Positions 13,825 through 20,544 of a DNA stretch of 20,544 nucleotides are shown here, one piece after another. This stretch comes from an uncultured Prevotella sp. (GTDB taxonomy: Bacteria; Bacteroidota; Bacteroidia; Bacteroidales; Bacteroidaceae). The notes beneath the pieces are model-generated. The model did not search any database, was not told the DNA's origin, and was given only the letters and a program-made list of their open reading frames with translations. The stretch lies in NCBI GenBank assembly GCA_900551055.1, contig URUK01000040.1, positions 1 through 20,544 of the forward strand, in the 5' to 3' direction. The position numbers were made by a program, and so were the translations under genes. How positions within the stretch are numbered: position 1 is the first letter of the stretch; every line of letters starts with the position of its first letter.

Positions 13825-14757
13825 ATGGAAGAACAGGAAAGACTGACAATGGAATTCGTGAAATCGCTCATGGACAAGTCCTACACGCTGGTGTGGGTGG
13901 ACTACAACGACAATCTCGACAACTGCCGTGACACCATCCAGAAGTGTCTGGAAGAAAGGAGCTGTGAAAGTCTGTGGGAGAAAGTGGACGAATGGTACGG
14001 TGACGCCGAATGGGAAAGCGTCCGTGAAATCATCTCAAAGCTGAAGGATGAGTGCACCGGCTTCCACGGCTTTGAGGAAGAGGAAGTGTACAAGTTCTTT
14101 GAAGAACACGAAGACGAAATCAGGGAAGAAATCTATGACAGAAACGACTCTGACACGCTGAAAGAACTTCTCAAAAACACGGATGACATCCCCGTGCGTG
14201 TCGAGATGCTGTCCAACTACGACTGCATCAATTCCAACTGGCTGGAATCGCAGGAAGGCTACCGGTACAAGGAATCCTATTTCGGGGATATGATAGACGC
14301 GCTGAACCTCAATCCCGCCAAGGTGAAGAAGATGCTGGTGGAGAAAGGCTACTCGGTGTACGGCCGTTTCCCCGACAAAAAATACAGGGACGGCAAGGAA
14401 CAGGTATCCTATGAGCAATTCTATCAGGAACTCATCAACTCCTGCTGCGGTGCCAACCTGCTGACCTATATCGGCAAGGTAAACCTGCAGGAACTTTATG
14501 ATGCCGGATTCTCGCTTGTGGAAGTCATTATTCCCAAAGGCAACTGCTGCGGCATCTTCAGCTCCATGTACGGTGGCGGAAGCCTCCTGGAGATGGAACT
14601 CAAAAAGGATGTCAGGCTGAAACTGGAAGTCAGGGACTATCACGGATTTCGATTCCGTCTTGACAGCGAAAGGTCAGAATATGAATGCTCCATCAAGCAT
14701 GTGTACGGGGTATGCGACTCCTTCTTCGGTGAAAGGATAGCTCTTGTCGCTTCATAA
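13825..14757 (+). CDS. Acidic mobile-element protein of unknown function
   Basis: I do not recognise a family for this 310-aa protein. The first 120 residues are strongly acidic and helical (GFEEEEVYKFFEEHEDEIREEIYDRNDSDTLKELL), a composition that would fit DNA or protein mimicry. The middle holds YRYKESYFGDMIDALNLNPAKVKKMLVEKG. The C-terminal part contains PKGNCCGIFSSMYGGGSLLEMELKKDVRLKLEVRD, with paired Cys (also CCGAN earlier) but no ordered metal motif. No signal or membrane segment is seen. ATG 13825 is taken, and ATG 13849 in the same frame is possible. It stands between the hairpin at 13746 and a 35-nt gap. Confidence 0.78.
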   Translation: MEEQERLTMEFVKSLMDKSYTLVWVDYNDNLDNCRDTIQKCLEERSCESLWEKVDEWYGDAEWESVREIISKLKDECTGFHGFEEEEVYKFFEEHEDEIREEIYDRNDSDTLKELLKNTDDIPVRVEMLSNYDCINSNWLESQEGYRYKESYFGDMIDALNLNPAKVKKMLVEKGYSVYGRFPDKKYRDGKEQVSYEQFYQELINSCCGANLLTYIGKVNLQELYDAGFSLVEVIIPKGNCCGIFSSMYGGGSLLEMELKKDVRLKLEVRDYHGFRFRLDSERSEYECSIKHVYGVCDSFFGERIALVAS

Positions 14758-14792
14758 ACAATTCATTTAACAACAATCAAATCATAAGAATT

Positions 14793-15374
14793 ATGGCAAA
14801 GTACGAAGTAAGAGTAAGGTACGCCTTCGAGGGTACCTACAAGGTCGTGGCGGAAGACCGCGACGAGGCGGAAAGAATGGTAGAGGAAGACTGCGGTCTG
14901 GTATTGGGAGGCAATATCCACACTACCCGCGATGATGACGAGGTGACAGACTGGAATTTCGGCTCTCACCCCGACATGCAGATCCTCTCTGTCAGGGAAC
15001 GGAACAATAAAGGCAAGGTAAGATACACGGCCATGTGTTTCAGAGACAGGATTGAAGAACTGCGGAAGGACATAATCGAGGCCATCAGACAACTGCTTGA
15101 TGCGCACGGCCTGAAAGAAATCAAACTTACCGATAACGGAGAAGACCCCGTATGGATTATCTGGTTCGACGATAATGCTGATCCATACGAATGTTATGTT
15201 ACGGGAATTGAGGTTACTGACAAACATCTTACCGTAACGGCAACAATAAAGGACAGTATGGAAGAGGTTTGCAGCCAGGCTCCCTTCGAACTTGGAGCCA
15301 GCAACATAGATTGGCTTAATCAGATGTACGAAGCGGTCAGGCTTCAACTTGAAAATACAAACGGGAACTCTTGA
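14793..15374 (+). CDS. DpnD/PcfM-like N-terminal domain protein
   Basis: In this 193-aa protein the first 70 residues (KYEVRVRYAFEGTYKVVAEDRDEAERMVEEDC...DWNFGSHPDMQILSV) follow the DpnD/PcfM pattern of a short beta strand, an EAE-type strand and a helix. This small-domain family is common in plasmids and conjugative elements. The remaining 120 residues (CFRDRIEELRKDIIEAIRQLLDAHGLKEIKL...) form a second, unrecognised domain. From about 15110 the codons become visibly more AT-rich than the first half, which hints that the two parts have different histories. It is a soluble protein with no catalytic motif. The next gene starts 13 nt after its stop. Confidence 0.75.
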   Translation: MAKYEVRVRYAFEGTYKVVAEDRDEAERMVEEDCGLVLGGNIHTTRDDDEVTDWNFGSHPDMQILSVRERNNKGKVRYTAMCFRDRIEELRKDIIEAIRQLLDAHGLKEIKLTDNGEDPVWIIWFDDNADPYECYVTGIEVTDKHLTVTATIKDSMEEVCSQAPFELGASNIDWLNQMYEAVRLQLENTNGNS

Positions 15375-15387
15375 AATGAAAGACGAT

Positions 15388-15618
15388 ATGGCAACAAAAG
15401 TCAATATGGACAGACACATCCGGGAAGGATGGACTGTCGGAGCGTTCATCAGGGAGCTGGCCCCCCAGGTGGAAATGATCATGAGCGGGCAAAGCTGGAG
15501 GGAACCTTTCAGGAACAAACAGGAACTGGCGGACTGGTGCAGGGACAACCAGCCCTATTACAAGAAAAGGATTCCCGAAGTGAACAGCCATTTTGCAAGA
15601 ATGTATAACCTCAAATAA
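15388..15618 (+). CDS. Small conserved protein of unknown function
   Basis: This 76-aa soluble protein (VNMDRHIREGWTVGAFIRELAPQVEMIMSGQSWREPFRNKQELADWCRDNQPYYKKRIPEVNSHFARMYNL) is mostly helical with many Trp and Arg residues, and resembles short conserved proteins of Bacteroides conjugative elements. I cannot name a function. ATG 15388 (GATATGG context) is preferred. ATG 15376, one base after the preceding stop, and a TTG at 15349 are in frame. Confidence 0.7.
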   Translation: MATKVNMDRHIREGWTVGAFIRELAPQVEMIMSGQSWREPFRNKQELADWCRDNQPYYKKRIPEVNSHFARMYNLK

Positions 15619-15628
15619 AAACGGAAAT

Positions 15629-16225
15629 ATGAAATATCAAGCGGAAAATGCAGTGTCCAGCTTCTTCTACTACATGTGGAATGCCTGGAGTGAGGAAGAG
15701 TGCAGGACAGTCTTCAAGGAAATGTACCCACATTTTTGGGAAAAATGGAGTCTGATGACGGACAAGGGTGTATTCGGAGCCTCCGAACGGTTCTATGCGG
15801 AACTGACGGACCATTACCGGGAAAAACTGGTGGAACGGGCCGTCAGTCTCTATGACGGCAAGGCCAGACGCAAGCTCCCTGACGATTCAAGAATTCGGGT
15901 ATGCAGCGACTGCGGTTCTGCAGAGATTGAGATACAGGCATGGGTGGACGTCAACACGAACGAATATCACAGTGACGTGGACGACGACATCTGGTGCTCC
16001 CGGTGCGCGGACAATGTGGAGACCTGCTCCAGACAATCCTTTCTTGAAAAGATGCAGGAATGGTGGAAGTCCAACAACACCGAAGCCCTTGAATACCTGA
16101 CCGGACTCAAGGCGTCCGACTTCCCTTCAGACGATTCCGGGCAGACATTCGCCGAGGCCGCCGATGAGTGGTGGAACGGCAAAAGCTATGACGGGAAACG
16201 GGATATATATCTGGCAAACAACTAA
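15629..16225 (+). CDS. Zinc-ribbon protein of unknown function
   Basis: This 198-aa soluble protein has a CxxC pair at 92/95 (RVCSDCGSAEI) and a second at 123/126 (IWCSRCADN), 27 residues apart. That spacing suits a zinc ribbon or rubredoxin-like knuckle. The N-terminal 80 residues are helical and aromatic (SSFFYYMWNAWSEEECRTVFKEMYPHFWEKW), and the C-terminus is acidic with WW-like aromatic patches (FAEAADEWWNGKSYDG). A nucleic-acid or protein-binding role is possible but not shown. ATG 15629 is chosen over an upstream in-frame ATG at 15593 that overlaps the previous gene. The next gene starts 11 nt after its stop. Confidence 0.75.
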   Translation: MKYQAENAVSSFFYYMWNAWSEEECRTVFKEMYPHFWEKWSLMTDKGVFGASERFYAELTDHYREKLVERAVSLYDGKARRKLPDDSRIRVCSDCGSAEIEIQAWVDVNTNEYHSDVDDDIWCSRCADNVETCSRQSFLEKMQEWWKSNNTEALEYLTGLKASDFPSDDSGQTFAEAADEWWNGKSYDGKRDIYLANN

Positions 16226-16236
16226 AGACAACGGAT

Positions 16237-16446
16237 ATGGCACGGAACATCATTGACCTGATCTGCAACTCATGCAGTTGCGGCAAGGAAGAGGCACAGG
16301 AATACCTGGACGACGAGATAAGGAACCTGCAGGAACTTCAGGAAGACAATGACCTGAGAAGCGAAGACTTCGAGATCGCGTGCAGCAACCTCGGACTCGA
16401 CCAGGACTGGCAGATATATTTCATCAACCGTCTCGCGGGACTTTAA
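16237..16446 (+). CDS. Small acidic protein of unknown function
   Basis: This 69-aa acidic, all-helical protein (MARNIIDLICNSCSCGKEEAQEYLDDEIRNLQELQEDNDL...) has Cys10, Cys13 and Cys15 near the N-terminus (CNSCSC) but no second metal pair. The first 25 residues look like a UBA-like three-helix start (IDLICNSCSCGKEEAQEYL), which is speculative. It lies 11 nt from both neighbours and is co-transcribed with them. Confidence 0.65.
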   Translation: MARNIIDLICNSCSCGKEEAQEYLDDEIRNLQELQEDNDLRSEDFEIACSNLGLDQDWQIYFINRLAGL

Positions 16447-16457
16447 CATCTACGATC

Positions 16458-17528
16458 ATGACTTATTTTCAGAACATACACTCACTGGCGGACCTGAAGA
16501 AGGAATACCGCCGACTGGCAATGCTTCACCACCCCGACAAGGGTGGTGACACTGTCCTCATGCAAAAGCTGAACACCGAGTTTGAGAAATTTTTCGAGAT
16601 ATGGAAAGACAGGCCTGGTGTCTCCTCTGCCGCTACAGGGTATGAACACGACTATCAGGATGCCACCGCAAGGGAATACACCGAGTACGTGTACAATGAA
16701 TACCGCTGGAAAGGGCGCAACTATACCGGACAGTCCTCGCCGGAAATCACGGAACTGGTCAGGACATGGCTCAAGGAGACCTATCCGAGATACACCTTCT
16801 CAGTCCGCAGGGACGGATACAGCTCAATCCTTGTCCGGCTGATGAAAGCGGACTTCGAGGCTTTTACAAAAGAATCCGGCAAGGTACAGGGAGACATCAA
16901 TCACTACAACATCCAGGCATCGGACAGTCTGACCGACCGGGCCAAGGAGGTGATGACAAACGTCAGGGATTTTGTCATGTCGTACAACTTTGATGAAAGC
17001 GACCCCATGACCGACTATTTCCACACCAACTTCTACCTCACGCTCGGAATCGGCAGCTACAGACAGCCGTACCGGATGGAACTGCCGAAGATTACGGGAA
17101 AAGACAGTCCTGAAGTGTTCAGGTATCCAGAAGGACCTGCACACAAGGCTATGCGACAGGCACTGGGCAAGGCCCGGTTCGGCTTCATCGAGAGCCGGAG
17201 ACATATCGGGGAAATGATACTCGGGGAAGACTTTTACGGCTCACAGGGCGAACATTATTTCTGGCCCAAGGAGTATTCAAGCGCGAAGACGGCACAGAAA
17301 CGCATCGGGAAACTGGAGGCAGCCGGAATGCGCTGCGAACTGACAGGCTGCGACAGCGGATACATACGCCTGCTCGGATATACTCCGGAAACGGAAAGCA
17401 GTCTGGAACGGGAAAGGCAGGAATATGCCACGGCATACCGGAAGTGGGTATCAGAACACGGCATATCCCCAAATACGGGAACAGTACACCAGAACATTTC
17501 AAATCCAATCAGACAGATACAATTATGA
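16458..17528 (+). CDS. J-domain protein with LPD29-like domain
   Basis: This 356-aa protein begins directly with a J-domain (residues 8-50, DLKKEYRRLAMLHHPDKGGDTVLMQKLNTEFEKFF), with the invariant HPD at 25-27 that stimulates DnaK ATPase. Helix I is nearly absent, and there is no Gly/Phe linker, zinc-finger or CTD of a true DnaJ. Residues 88-200 (EITELVRTWLKETYPRYTFSVRRDGYSSILVRL, INHYNIQASDSLTDRAKEVM, SYNFDESDPMTDYFHTNFYL) resemble the large-polyvalent-protein domain LPD29 found in phage and conjugative-element proteins. The last 150 residues are unassigned. It may recruit host DnaK to element DNA metabolism. ATG 16458 is used rather than a start within the preceding gene. It overlaps the next gene by ATGA. 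Confidence 0.85.
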   Translation: MTYFQNIHSLADLKKEYRRLAMLHHPDKGGDTVLMQKLNTEFEKFFEIWKDRPGVSSAATGYEHDYQDATAREYTEYVYNEYRWKGRNYTGQSSPEITELVRTWLKETYPRYTFSVRRDGYSSILVRLMKADFEAFTKESGKVQGDINHYNIQASDSLTDRAKEVMTNVRDFVMSYNFDESDPMTDYFHTNFYLTLGIGSYRQPYRMELPKITGKDSPEVFRYPEGPAHKAMRQALGKARFGFIESRRHIGEMILGEDFYGSQGEHYFWPKEYSSAKTAQKRIGKLEAAGMRCELTGCDSGYIRLLGYTPETESSLERERQEYATAYRKWVSEHGISPNTGTVHQNISNPIRQIQL

Positions 17529-17857
17529 CAAACAGGGAAATCATCAGAGAACTGAAACGCCACGGTTACAGCCGGGTGGACATTGATACGGACAGTAGAG
17601 CCGCAAAGACTTTCTACACCTACCGTGGCGGGCTTCACATAAACGGTACGGGAAACCTGTCATTCCATATCGTACCACCACAGGACAGTCTCGGACTGGG
17701 ACGGTTTGCAATATGCGCCACCCGGAACGGGGAAAGCTCACAGCTGGGGACAGACCATGCCCCGTTCTTTTTCCGGCGGCTGTTAGCCTTCCTCAAAGGT
17801 GAGAGAAAAGAGAAAGAGATAATAGATGAAATATGTACCGACAGAAAAACAGAATAG
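17525..17857 (+). CDS. Small protein of unknown function
   Basis: This 110-aa soluble protein (NREIIRELKRHGYSRVDIDTDSRAAKTFYTYRGGLHINGTGNLSFHIVPP) has a helical start followed by beta strands, ending in a basic and then acidic helix (FLKGERKEKEIIDEICTDRKTE). No family is recognised. The start is translationally coupled to the J-domain gene by a 4-nt ATGA overlap, so the two products are probably made together. The next gene starts after 4 nt. Confidence 0.7.
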   Translation: MTNREIIRELKRHGYSRVDIDTDSRAAKTFYTYRGGLHINGTGNLSFHIVPPQDSLGLGRFAICATRNGESSQLGTDHAPFFFRRLLAFLKGERKEKEIIDEICTDRKTE

Positions 17858-17861
17858 AAAT

Positions 17862-18563
17862 ATGAAAGCAAAAGTATTGAAATACAAGTTTGACGGCAAC
17901 ACCATCGTTGCCCCATACATGGAACTTGAACCGTATGCGGAGAATGTATTCATCTCGCTGGCAAGAAAAAACGAATACGGAAACGAAAGTGAAGACTGTT
18001 TCCATGTAATCTGCAAGATTGGTGATGTCCATTTTTCCTGCGGACAGTATTCACGCAGAATCCTTGACAAGGAGGGGCACCGGGAAGAAGCGGCGACCTA
18101 TTGCAGAAACTGGATTGAAAACACCCTGAAGGATGCGGAGGATGGAAAAATCATCCCCCTCTTGTCTGTCCATGTATTCAATGCCCTCGGTCTTGACTCC
18201 ACTTCCTTGGTACAGGCCCGTGAGACGTATGCAAAAAGGCAGGAAGAAAAGCGTCTGGAACGGAAAAGAAAAGAAGAACTGGAAAGAAAGGAGAAAGAGT
18301 CCCGATGGCAACAGTTGCTTGACGAGAACAAACGGAAATTCCTAAGCGGTGAGAAAATAACGGCAGAAATGTTTCTTGAAATTACCGGAAGGGACGGATT
18401 TGACATCCATATCAGAACCAAAGGGACATTCAGCCGACATGTGGCAGCAATCGACCGGAACGGAACCGTCAGTTTCAGGAAATACAAAGGCCGCCGTACT
18501 CCCGACTTCACCGGGTGCCATAAGGCTGTAGCCGACTATCTTGATTTCCTTGCCGGAAAGTGA
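17862..18563 (+). CDS. Protein of unknown function with a central charged coiled coil
   Basis: In this 233-aa soluble protein the N-terminal 125 residues are mixed alpha/beta (FDGNTIVAPYMELEPYAENVFISLARKNEYG, EDCFHVICKIGDVHFSCGQYSRRIL). Residues about 137-170 (RQEEKRLERKRKEELERKEKESRWQQLLDENKRKF) form an uninterrupted charged helix or coiled coil. The C-terminal 60 residues (GRDGFDIHIRTKGTFSRHVAAIDRNGTVSFRKYKGRRTPDFTGC) look like a small beta domain. The family is unknown. It is the last gene of the block, and a 12-bp hairpin follows. Confidence 0.75.
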   Translation: MKAKVLKYKFDGNTIVAPYMELEPYAENVFISLARKNEYGNESEDCFHVICKIGDVHFSCGQYSRRILDKEGHREEAATYCRNWIENTLKDAEDGKIIPLLSVHVFNALGLDSTSLVQARETYAKRQEEKRLERKRKEELERKEKESRWQQLLDENKRKFLSGEKITAEMFLEITGRDGFDIHIRTKGTFSRHVAAIDRNGTVSFRKYKGRRTPDFTGCHKAVADYLDFLAGK

Positions 18564-18586
18564 AAGATACTTGCGAACTGAATCAT

Positions 18587-18620
18587 TTCCCACATTCTAA
18601 AATGTATCAGAATGTGGGAA
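18587..18620. terminator. 12-bp perfect hairpin between convergent gene groups
   Basis: TTCCCACATTCT (18587-18598) pairs perfectly with 18609-18620 around a 10-nt loop. It lies 24 nt after the last element gene and before the convergent minus-strand group. The U tract is poor (GCCCCTTTCC on the plus side). It is plausible as a terminator of the plus-strand block. Confidence 0.6.
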
Positions 18621-18670
18621 GCCCCTTTCCGACATCAAACGAAATATTTACTTAATGACAACGAGCCAAC

Positions 18671-18690
18671 AATCCGAATAAAGTCGGATT
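18671..18690. terminator. 7-bp hairpin after the minus-strand membrane gene
   Basis: AATCCGA (18671-18677) pairs with TCGGATT (18684-18690) around ATAAAG. It lies 52 nt beyond the stop of the minus-strand gene ending at 18742. Without a U tract this is a weak call. Confidence 0.35.
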
Positions 18691-18741
18691 CTCAAGGAAG
18701 CATTAGAATTGTTCCGGGATATAGCCAATTTCATAAAGTAC

Positions 18742-19119
18742 TTATTTATACTTAATCTGCTTATTCACTTTCCCAAAGTGCCATAAGATAGATATGTATG
18801 TGAAATAGATCAGGATGGATATTCCCATATAGATAAACGAGCGGTAAGGAAATAACTTCATATAAGAACCCCATAGTAGAATAGGTATAATTACGGGAAT
18901 TACTGCTGAATATTTCTTTTTAATGAATTGTACTATTAGCATTCCCGTCAATAAAGTCAGGAACATGACTATTACACTTAATCGCAAAAGGATTCCTATT
19001 GAAATATCCATGTGTACAATCGGTCTGTATATATTGACCAGACTGATGCAAAGGCAATACACTATGCAGAATATTATACTTAGTATGGCAGGTATATATT
19101 TTTTCATACCACTATTCAT
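18742..19119 (-). CDS. Small integral membrane protein of unknown function
   Basis: This 125-aa protein is made almost entirely of hydrophobic helices: about 8-30 (YIPAILSIIFCIVYCLCISLVNI), 38-62 (IGILLRLSVIVMFLTLLTGMLIVQF), 71-86 (SAVIPVIIPILLWGSY) and 93-115. That gives three or four membrane spans and a basic C-terminus. ATG 19119 and ATG 19107 (MKKYIPAIL) are both possible. Codon use is AT-rich, unlike the plus-strand block. It is the last of a minus-strand group that resembles an immunity cluster, and a membrane immunity protein is one possibility. No family is recognised. Confidence 0.7.
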   Translation of the reverse strand: MNSGMKKYIPAILSIIFCIVYCLCISLVNIYRPIVHMDISIGILLRLSVIVMFLTLLTGMLIVQFIKKKYSAVIPVIIPILLWGSYMKLFPYRSFIYMGISILIYFTYISILWHFGKVNKQIKYK

Positions 19120-19176
19120 TTATAAAGGTTCTCAATCAATAGCCATCGTTCAAAATATTTAAGAGAAAGCCATCAC

Positions 19177-19584
19177 CTACTTATCCGTTTGGAACTGCAA
19201 AATACGACGTACACCATAACAGTATTCTGTCGTGCGTTGGTTTTGGCGGCAATTGTTTTCGTCCAGATAGACATCCAGCTTCCAAAAGCATAAATCCTCT
19301 TTGTGAATGACATCTCCATAATTGTTTATGAAAATTGCCACTTCATCATCTTCTTGCCACTCCCATATATACGGTAGTCTGTACTTTACTGTATGGTCTT
19401 TAATGTATAGCTTTTCTATGCTGCCGTCTGTTCCTGATACCTTCCCCAGATACTTGCTCTCTTGTGGGCTATGAAAAACAATTGTCGGATGAAGTTCCCG
19501 ATATAGCCATCCAAACAATACAAGAACCACTATAATGGCTATGATTATCATTCCTTTATGTCGTATCAATCTTGTTGCAGTCAT
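19177..19584 (-). CDS. Membrane-anchored protein of unknown function
   Basis: This 135-aa protein has a basic N-terminus followed by a single membrane anchor (residues 12-28, MIIIAIIVVLVLFGWLY). A soluble domain of about 100 residues follows, rich in beta-type segments and aromatic residues (FHSPQESKYLGKVSGTDGSIEKLYIKDHTVKYRLPYIWEWQEDDEVAIFINNYGD). It has three Cys residues toward the C-terminus. The soluble part would face the periplasm, where immunity proteins against exported toxins often act. That role is inferred only from context. The family is unknown, and the codon use is AT-rich. Confidence 0.7.
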   Translation of the reverse strand: MTATRLIRHKGMIIIAIIVVLVLFGWLYRELHPTIVFHSPQESKYLGKVSGTDGSIEKLYIKDHTVKYRLPYIWEWQEDDEVAIFINNYGDVIHKEDLCFWKLDVYLDENNCRQNQRTTEYCYGVRRILQFQTDK

Positions 19585-19648
19585 TTTATATTTCTTGTTT
19601 TGTTGGTAAAAATTTTTCAGGAGAAGTTCAACCGTTTGTTATCTACTA

Positions 19649-19903
19649 TTATTTCGTCCGTTTAATATGTTTTTGAAGAAAACCAATCAAAAGATTAGCA
19701 ATACATCCTAAAGTAAATCCAATGAATCCCCACAAATAAATAGCCAACCTCACATCATTGTGAGATAGTATTTGGGATATTATATCATAAAAAGACTCAT
19801 CCAAAAGCGCAGTATCGCAATAATCGATAAAAGCATATAGAAGCACATATAAGCCACCCATCACAAAACCAGCAACAGGGAGTAATATATGTGTTACTTT
19901 CAT
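19649..19903 (-). CDS. Small two-span membrane protein of unknown function
   Basis: This 84-aa protein has hydrophobic helices at about 6-27 (ILLPVAGFVMGGLYVLLYAFID) and 52-78 (VRLAIYLWGFIGFTLGCIANLLIGFLQ), separated by an acidic loop (DYCDTALLDESFYD), and a basic C-terminus (KHIKRTK). The charge pattern suggests both ends are in the cytoplasm. No family is recognised. It lies between the DUF2004-like gene and the membrane-anchored gene on the same strand. Confidence 0.7.
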   Translation of the reverse strand: MKVTHILLPVAGFVMGGLYVLLYAFIDYCDTALLDESFYDIISQILSHNDVRLAIYLWGFIGFTLGCIANLLIGFLQKHIKRTK

Positions 19904-19928
19904 CGTTTCTTTTGATTTATAATGTTTG

Positions 19929-19961
19929 GCGGATAATCGACCGTTAGGGAGATTTATCCGC
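19929..19961 (-). terminator. 8-bp hairpin after the DUF2004-like gene
   Basis: GCGGATAA (19929-19936) pairs perfectly with TTATCCGC (19954-19961) around a 17-nt loop, 15 nt downstream of the minus-strand stop at 19976. No strong U tract follows, so termination is only suggested. Confidence 0.4.
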
Positions 19962-19975
19962 TTGTTAATCGCTAT

Positions 19976-20464
19976 TCAACTCTCCCACGTTACATAGTTA
20001 ATTTCTCCAGCACTATTAGTATTGACAACCACCAGCATATCTGCAATTTCACGACCTATGGTATAATCCCATACTGCATAGTTTTCATCGCCGGGATAAA
20101 AGCCGATTCGGTCTAATTTTAAGACCGACAACAGTCTTTCCTCTTTGTGCTTGGAACAATCTGTACCTGCTAAGACATTATCTATGGTAGAAGCATCCAA
20201 TTCTTCAAGATGAAAATCAACATATTCTTTTACATCACCTCCATCTTCGTAATCTGAACGAATGGCGGCTTCTACATTGGTTTTATGTTGTTTTAAGTTC
20301 TTGATATAACTCTCGTATTCTGCAACCCAGTCATGTTCTGGCACGCCATCATAGAAATTCAGATCTAATTCTATTTGATGATTGTCAATTGTAACCTTTC
20401 CGTTGGTTGTCTCTTGTGGATAGTTGATTTCCATATCTCCAAAATAAGTAATGTCCTTTTTCAT
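19976..20464 (-). CDS. DUF2004-like protein, possible toxin immunity protein
   Basis: This 162-aa acidic cytoplasmic protein has the DUF2004-like ending. The segment LLSVLKLDRIGFYPGDENYAVWDYTIGREIADMLVVVNTNSAGEINYVTWES matches the family pattern of an LxLxRIGxYP turn, a DYTIG strand, LVV and a final I..ES. The N-terminus FGDMEINYPQE...IELDLNFYDG also fits. Members often sit in immunity clusters of polymorphic and type VI toxins in Bacteroidota, so neutralising a cognate toxin is a reasonable inference. No toxin gene is in the window. ATG 20464 is preferred to an in-frame TTG at 20485. It is followed by three small membrane-type genes on the same strand. Confidence 0.8.
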   Translation of the reverse strand: MKKDITYFGDMEINYPQETTNGKVTIDNHQIELDLNFYDGVPEHDWVAEYESYIKNLKQHKTNVEAAIRSDYEDGGDVKEYVDFHLEELDASTIDNVLAGTDCSKHKEERLLSVLKLDRIGFYPGDENYAVWDYTIGREIADMLVVVNTNSAGEINYVTWES

Positions 20465-20502
20465 ATCTCGTTCTTTTTTATTCAAGCGATTAATGGTTTG
20501 GT

Positions 20503-20528
20503 GAGAAACAACGTTAAGTTGTTTTCTC
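20503..20528. terminator. Hairpin near the right edge
   Basis: GAGAAACAAC (20503-20512) pairs with GTTGTTTTCTC (20518-20528), with one bulged base and loop GTTAA. It lies upstream of the DUF2004-like gene, so it may end a gene outside the window. Confidence 0.4.
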
Positions 20529-20544
20529 GACCTTGTTATAAACT

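Larger units (their letters stand above)
7321..18563 (+). mobile_element. Segment of a putative conjugative/integrative element (accessory, anti-restriction region)
   Basis: Fourteen co-directional genes with tight, regular gaps include an ArdA-like protein, a methyltransferase-helicase fusion, a DpnD/PcfM-like protein and a J-domain/LPD29-like protein, which are families typical of conjugative elements and large phages. Base use is more even than in the GC-rich genes before 6500 and differs from the AT-rich block after 18600. Neither end is defined: integrase, relaxase, transfer genes and attachment sites are all absent. The limits given are simply those of the gene block and its first structured element. 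Confidence 0.6.

Overview
The window reads as a Bacteroidota (Bacteroidales, probably Prevotellaceae-like) chromosome carrying a piece of a mobile element. The lineage call rests on several TAnnTTTG -7 promoter elements, weak or absent Shine-Dalgarno sites, A-rich start contexts, and the lipid-transport and choloylglycine-hydrolase-family genes. The species level is inference. No rRNA, tRNA, CRISPR array, integrase or transposase was seen.

Region 1 (1-6500) is housekeeping chromosome. It holds an aldo/keto reductase (+), lptB (-) divergent from mlaE and mlaF (+), a secreted linear-amide hydrolase (+) and a secreted protein of unknown function (-). LptB powers LPS export and MlaEF powers phospholipid traffic, so the block leans toward the cell envelope. 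The spacers between these genes are filled with inverted arms of short stop-rich repeat units, with a different unit in different spacers.

Region 2 (6500-7320) has no gene. It holds a repeat remnant, a perfect 21-bp hairpin, two 63-bp direct repeats and a possible promoter.

Region 3 (7321-18563) is a one-directional block of fourteen genes, most of them short, acidic and of unknown function, with regular 10-13 nt gaps. It looks like the accessory/anti-restriction part of an integrative conjugative element or large plasmid. Recognisable products are a fused N6-adenine methyltransferase-helicase (DarB-like architecture), an ArdA-like DNA-mimic antirestriction protein, a DpnD/PcfM-like protein, a zinc-ribbon protein and a J-domain protein with an LPD29-like middle. 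No transfer genes lie in the window.

The most striking feature is a pair of about 175-nt elements, at 7321-7492 and 12417-12595. They differ in most stem sequences but fold into the same long hairpin, with the same bulges and mismatch and an identical apical CATCCTCGCC...GCGGT loop. One sits just before the first gene of the block and the other just before the ArdA-like gene. Compensatory changes in nearly every helix argue for a selected structure, either RNA leader/ncRNA or single-stranded DNA.

Region 4 (18590-20544) is clearly more AT-rich and runs on the minus strand. It has two small membrane proteins, one membrane-anchored protein and a DUF2004-like protein, and resembles an immunity-gene cluster for polymorphic or type VI toxins. 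No toxin gene is in view.
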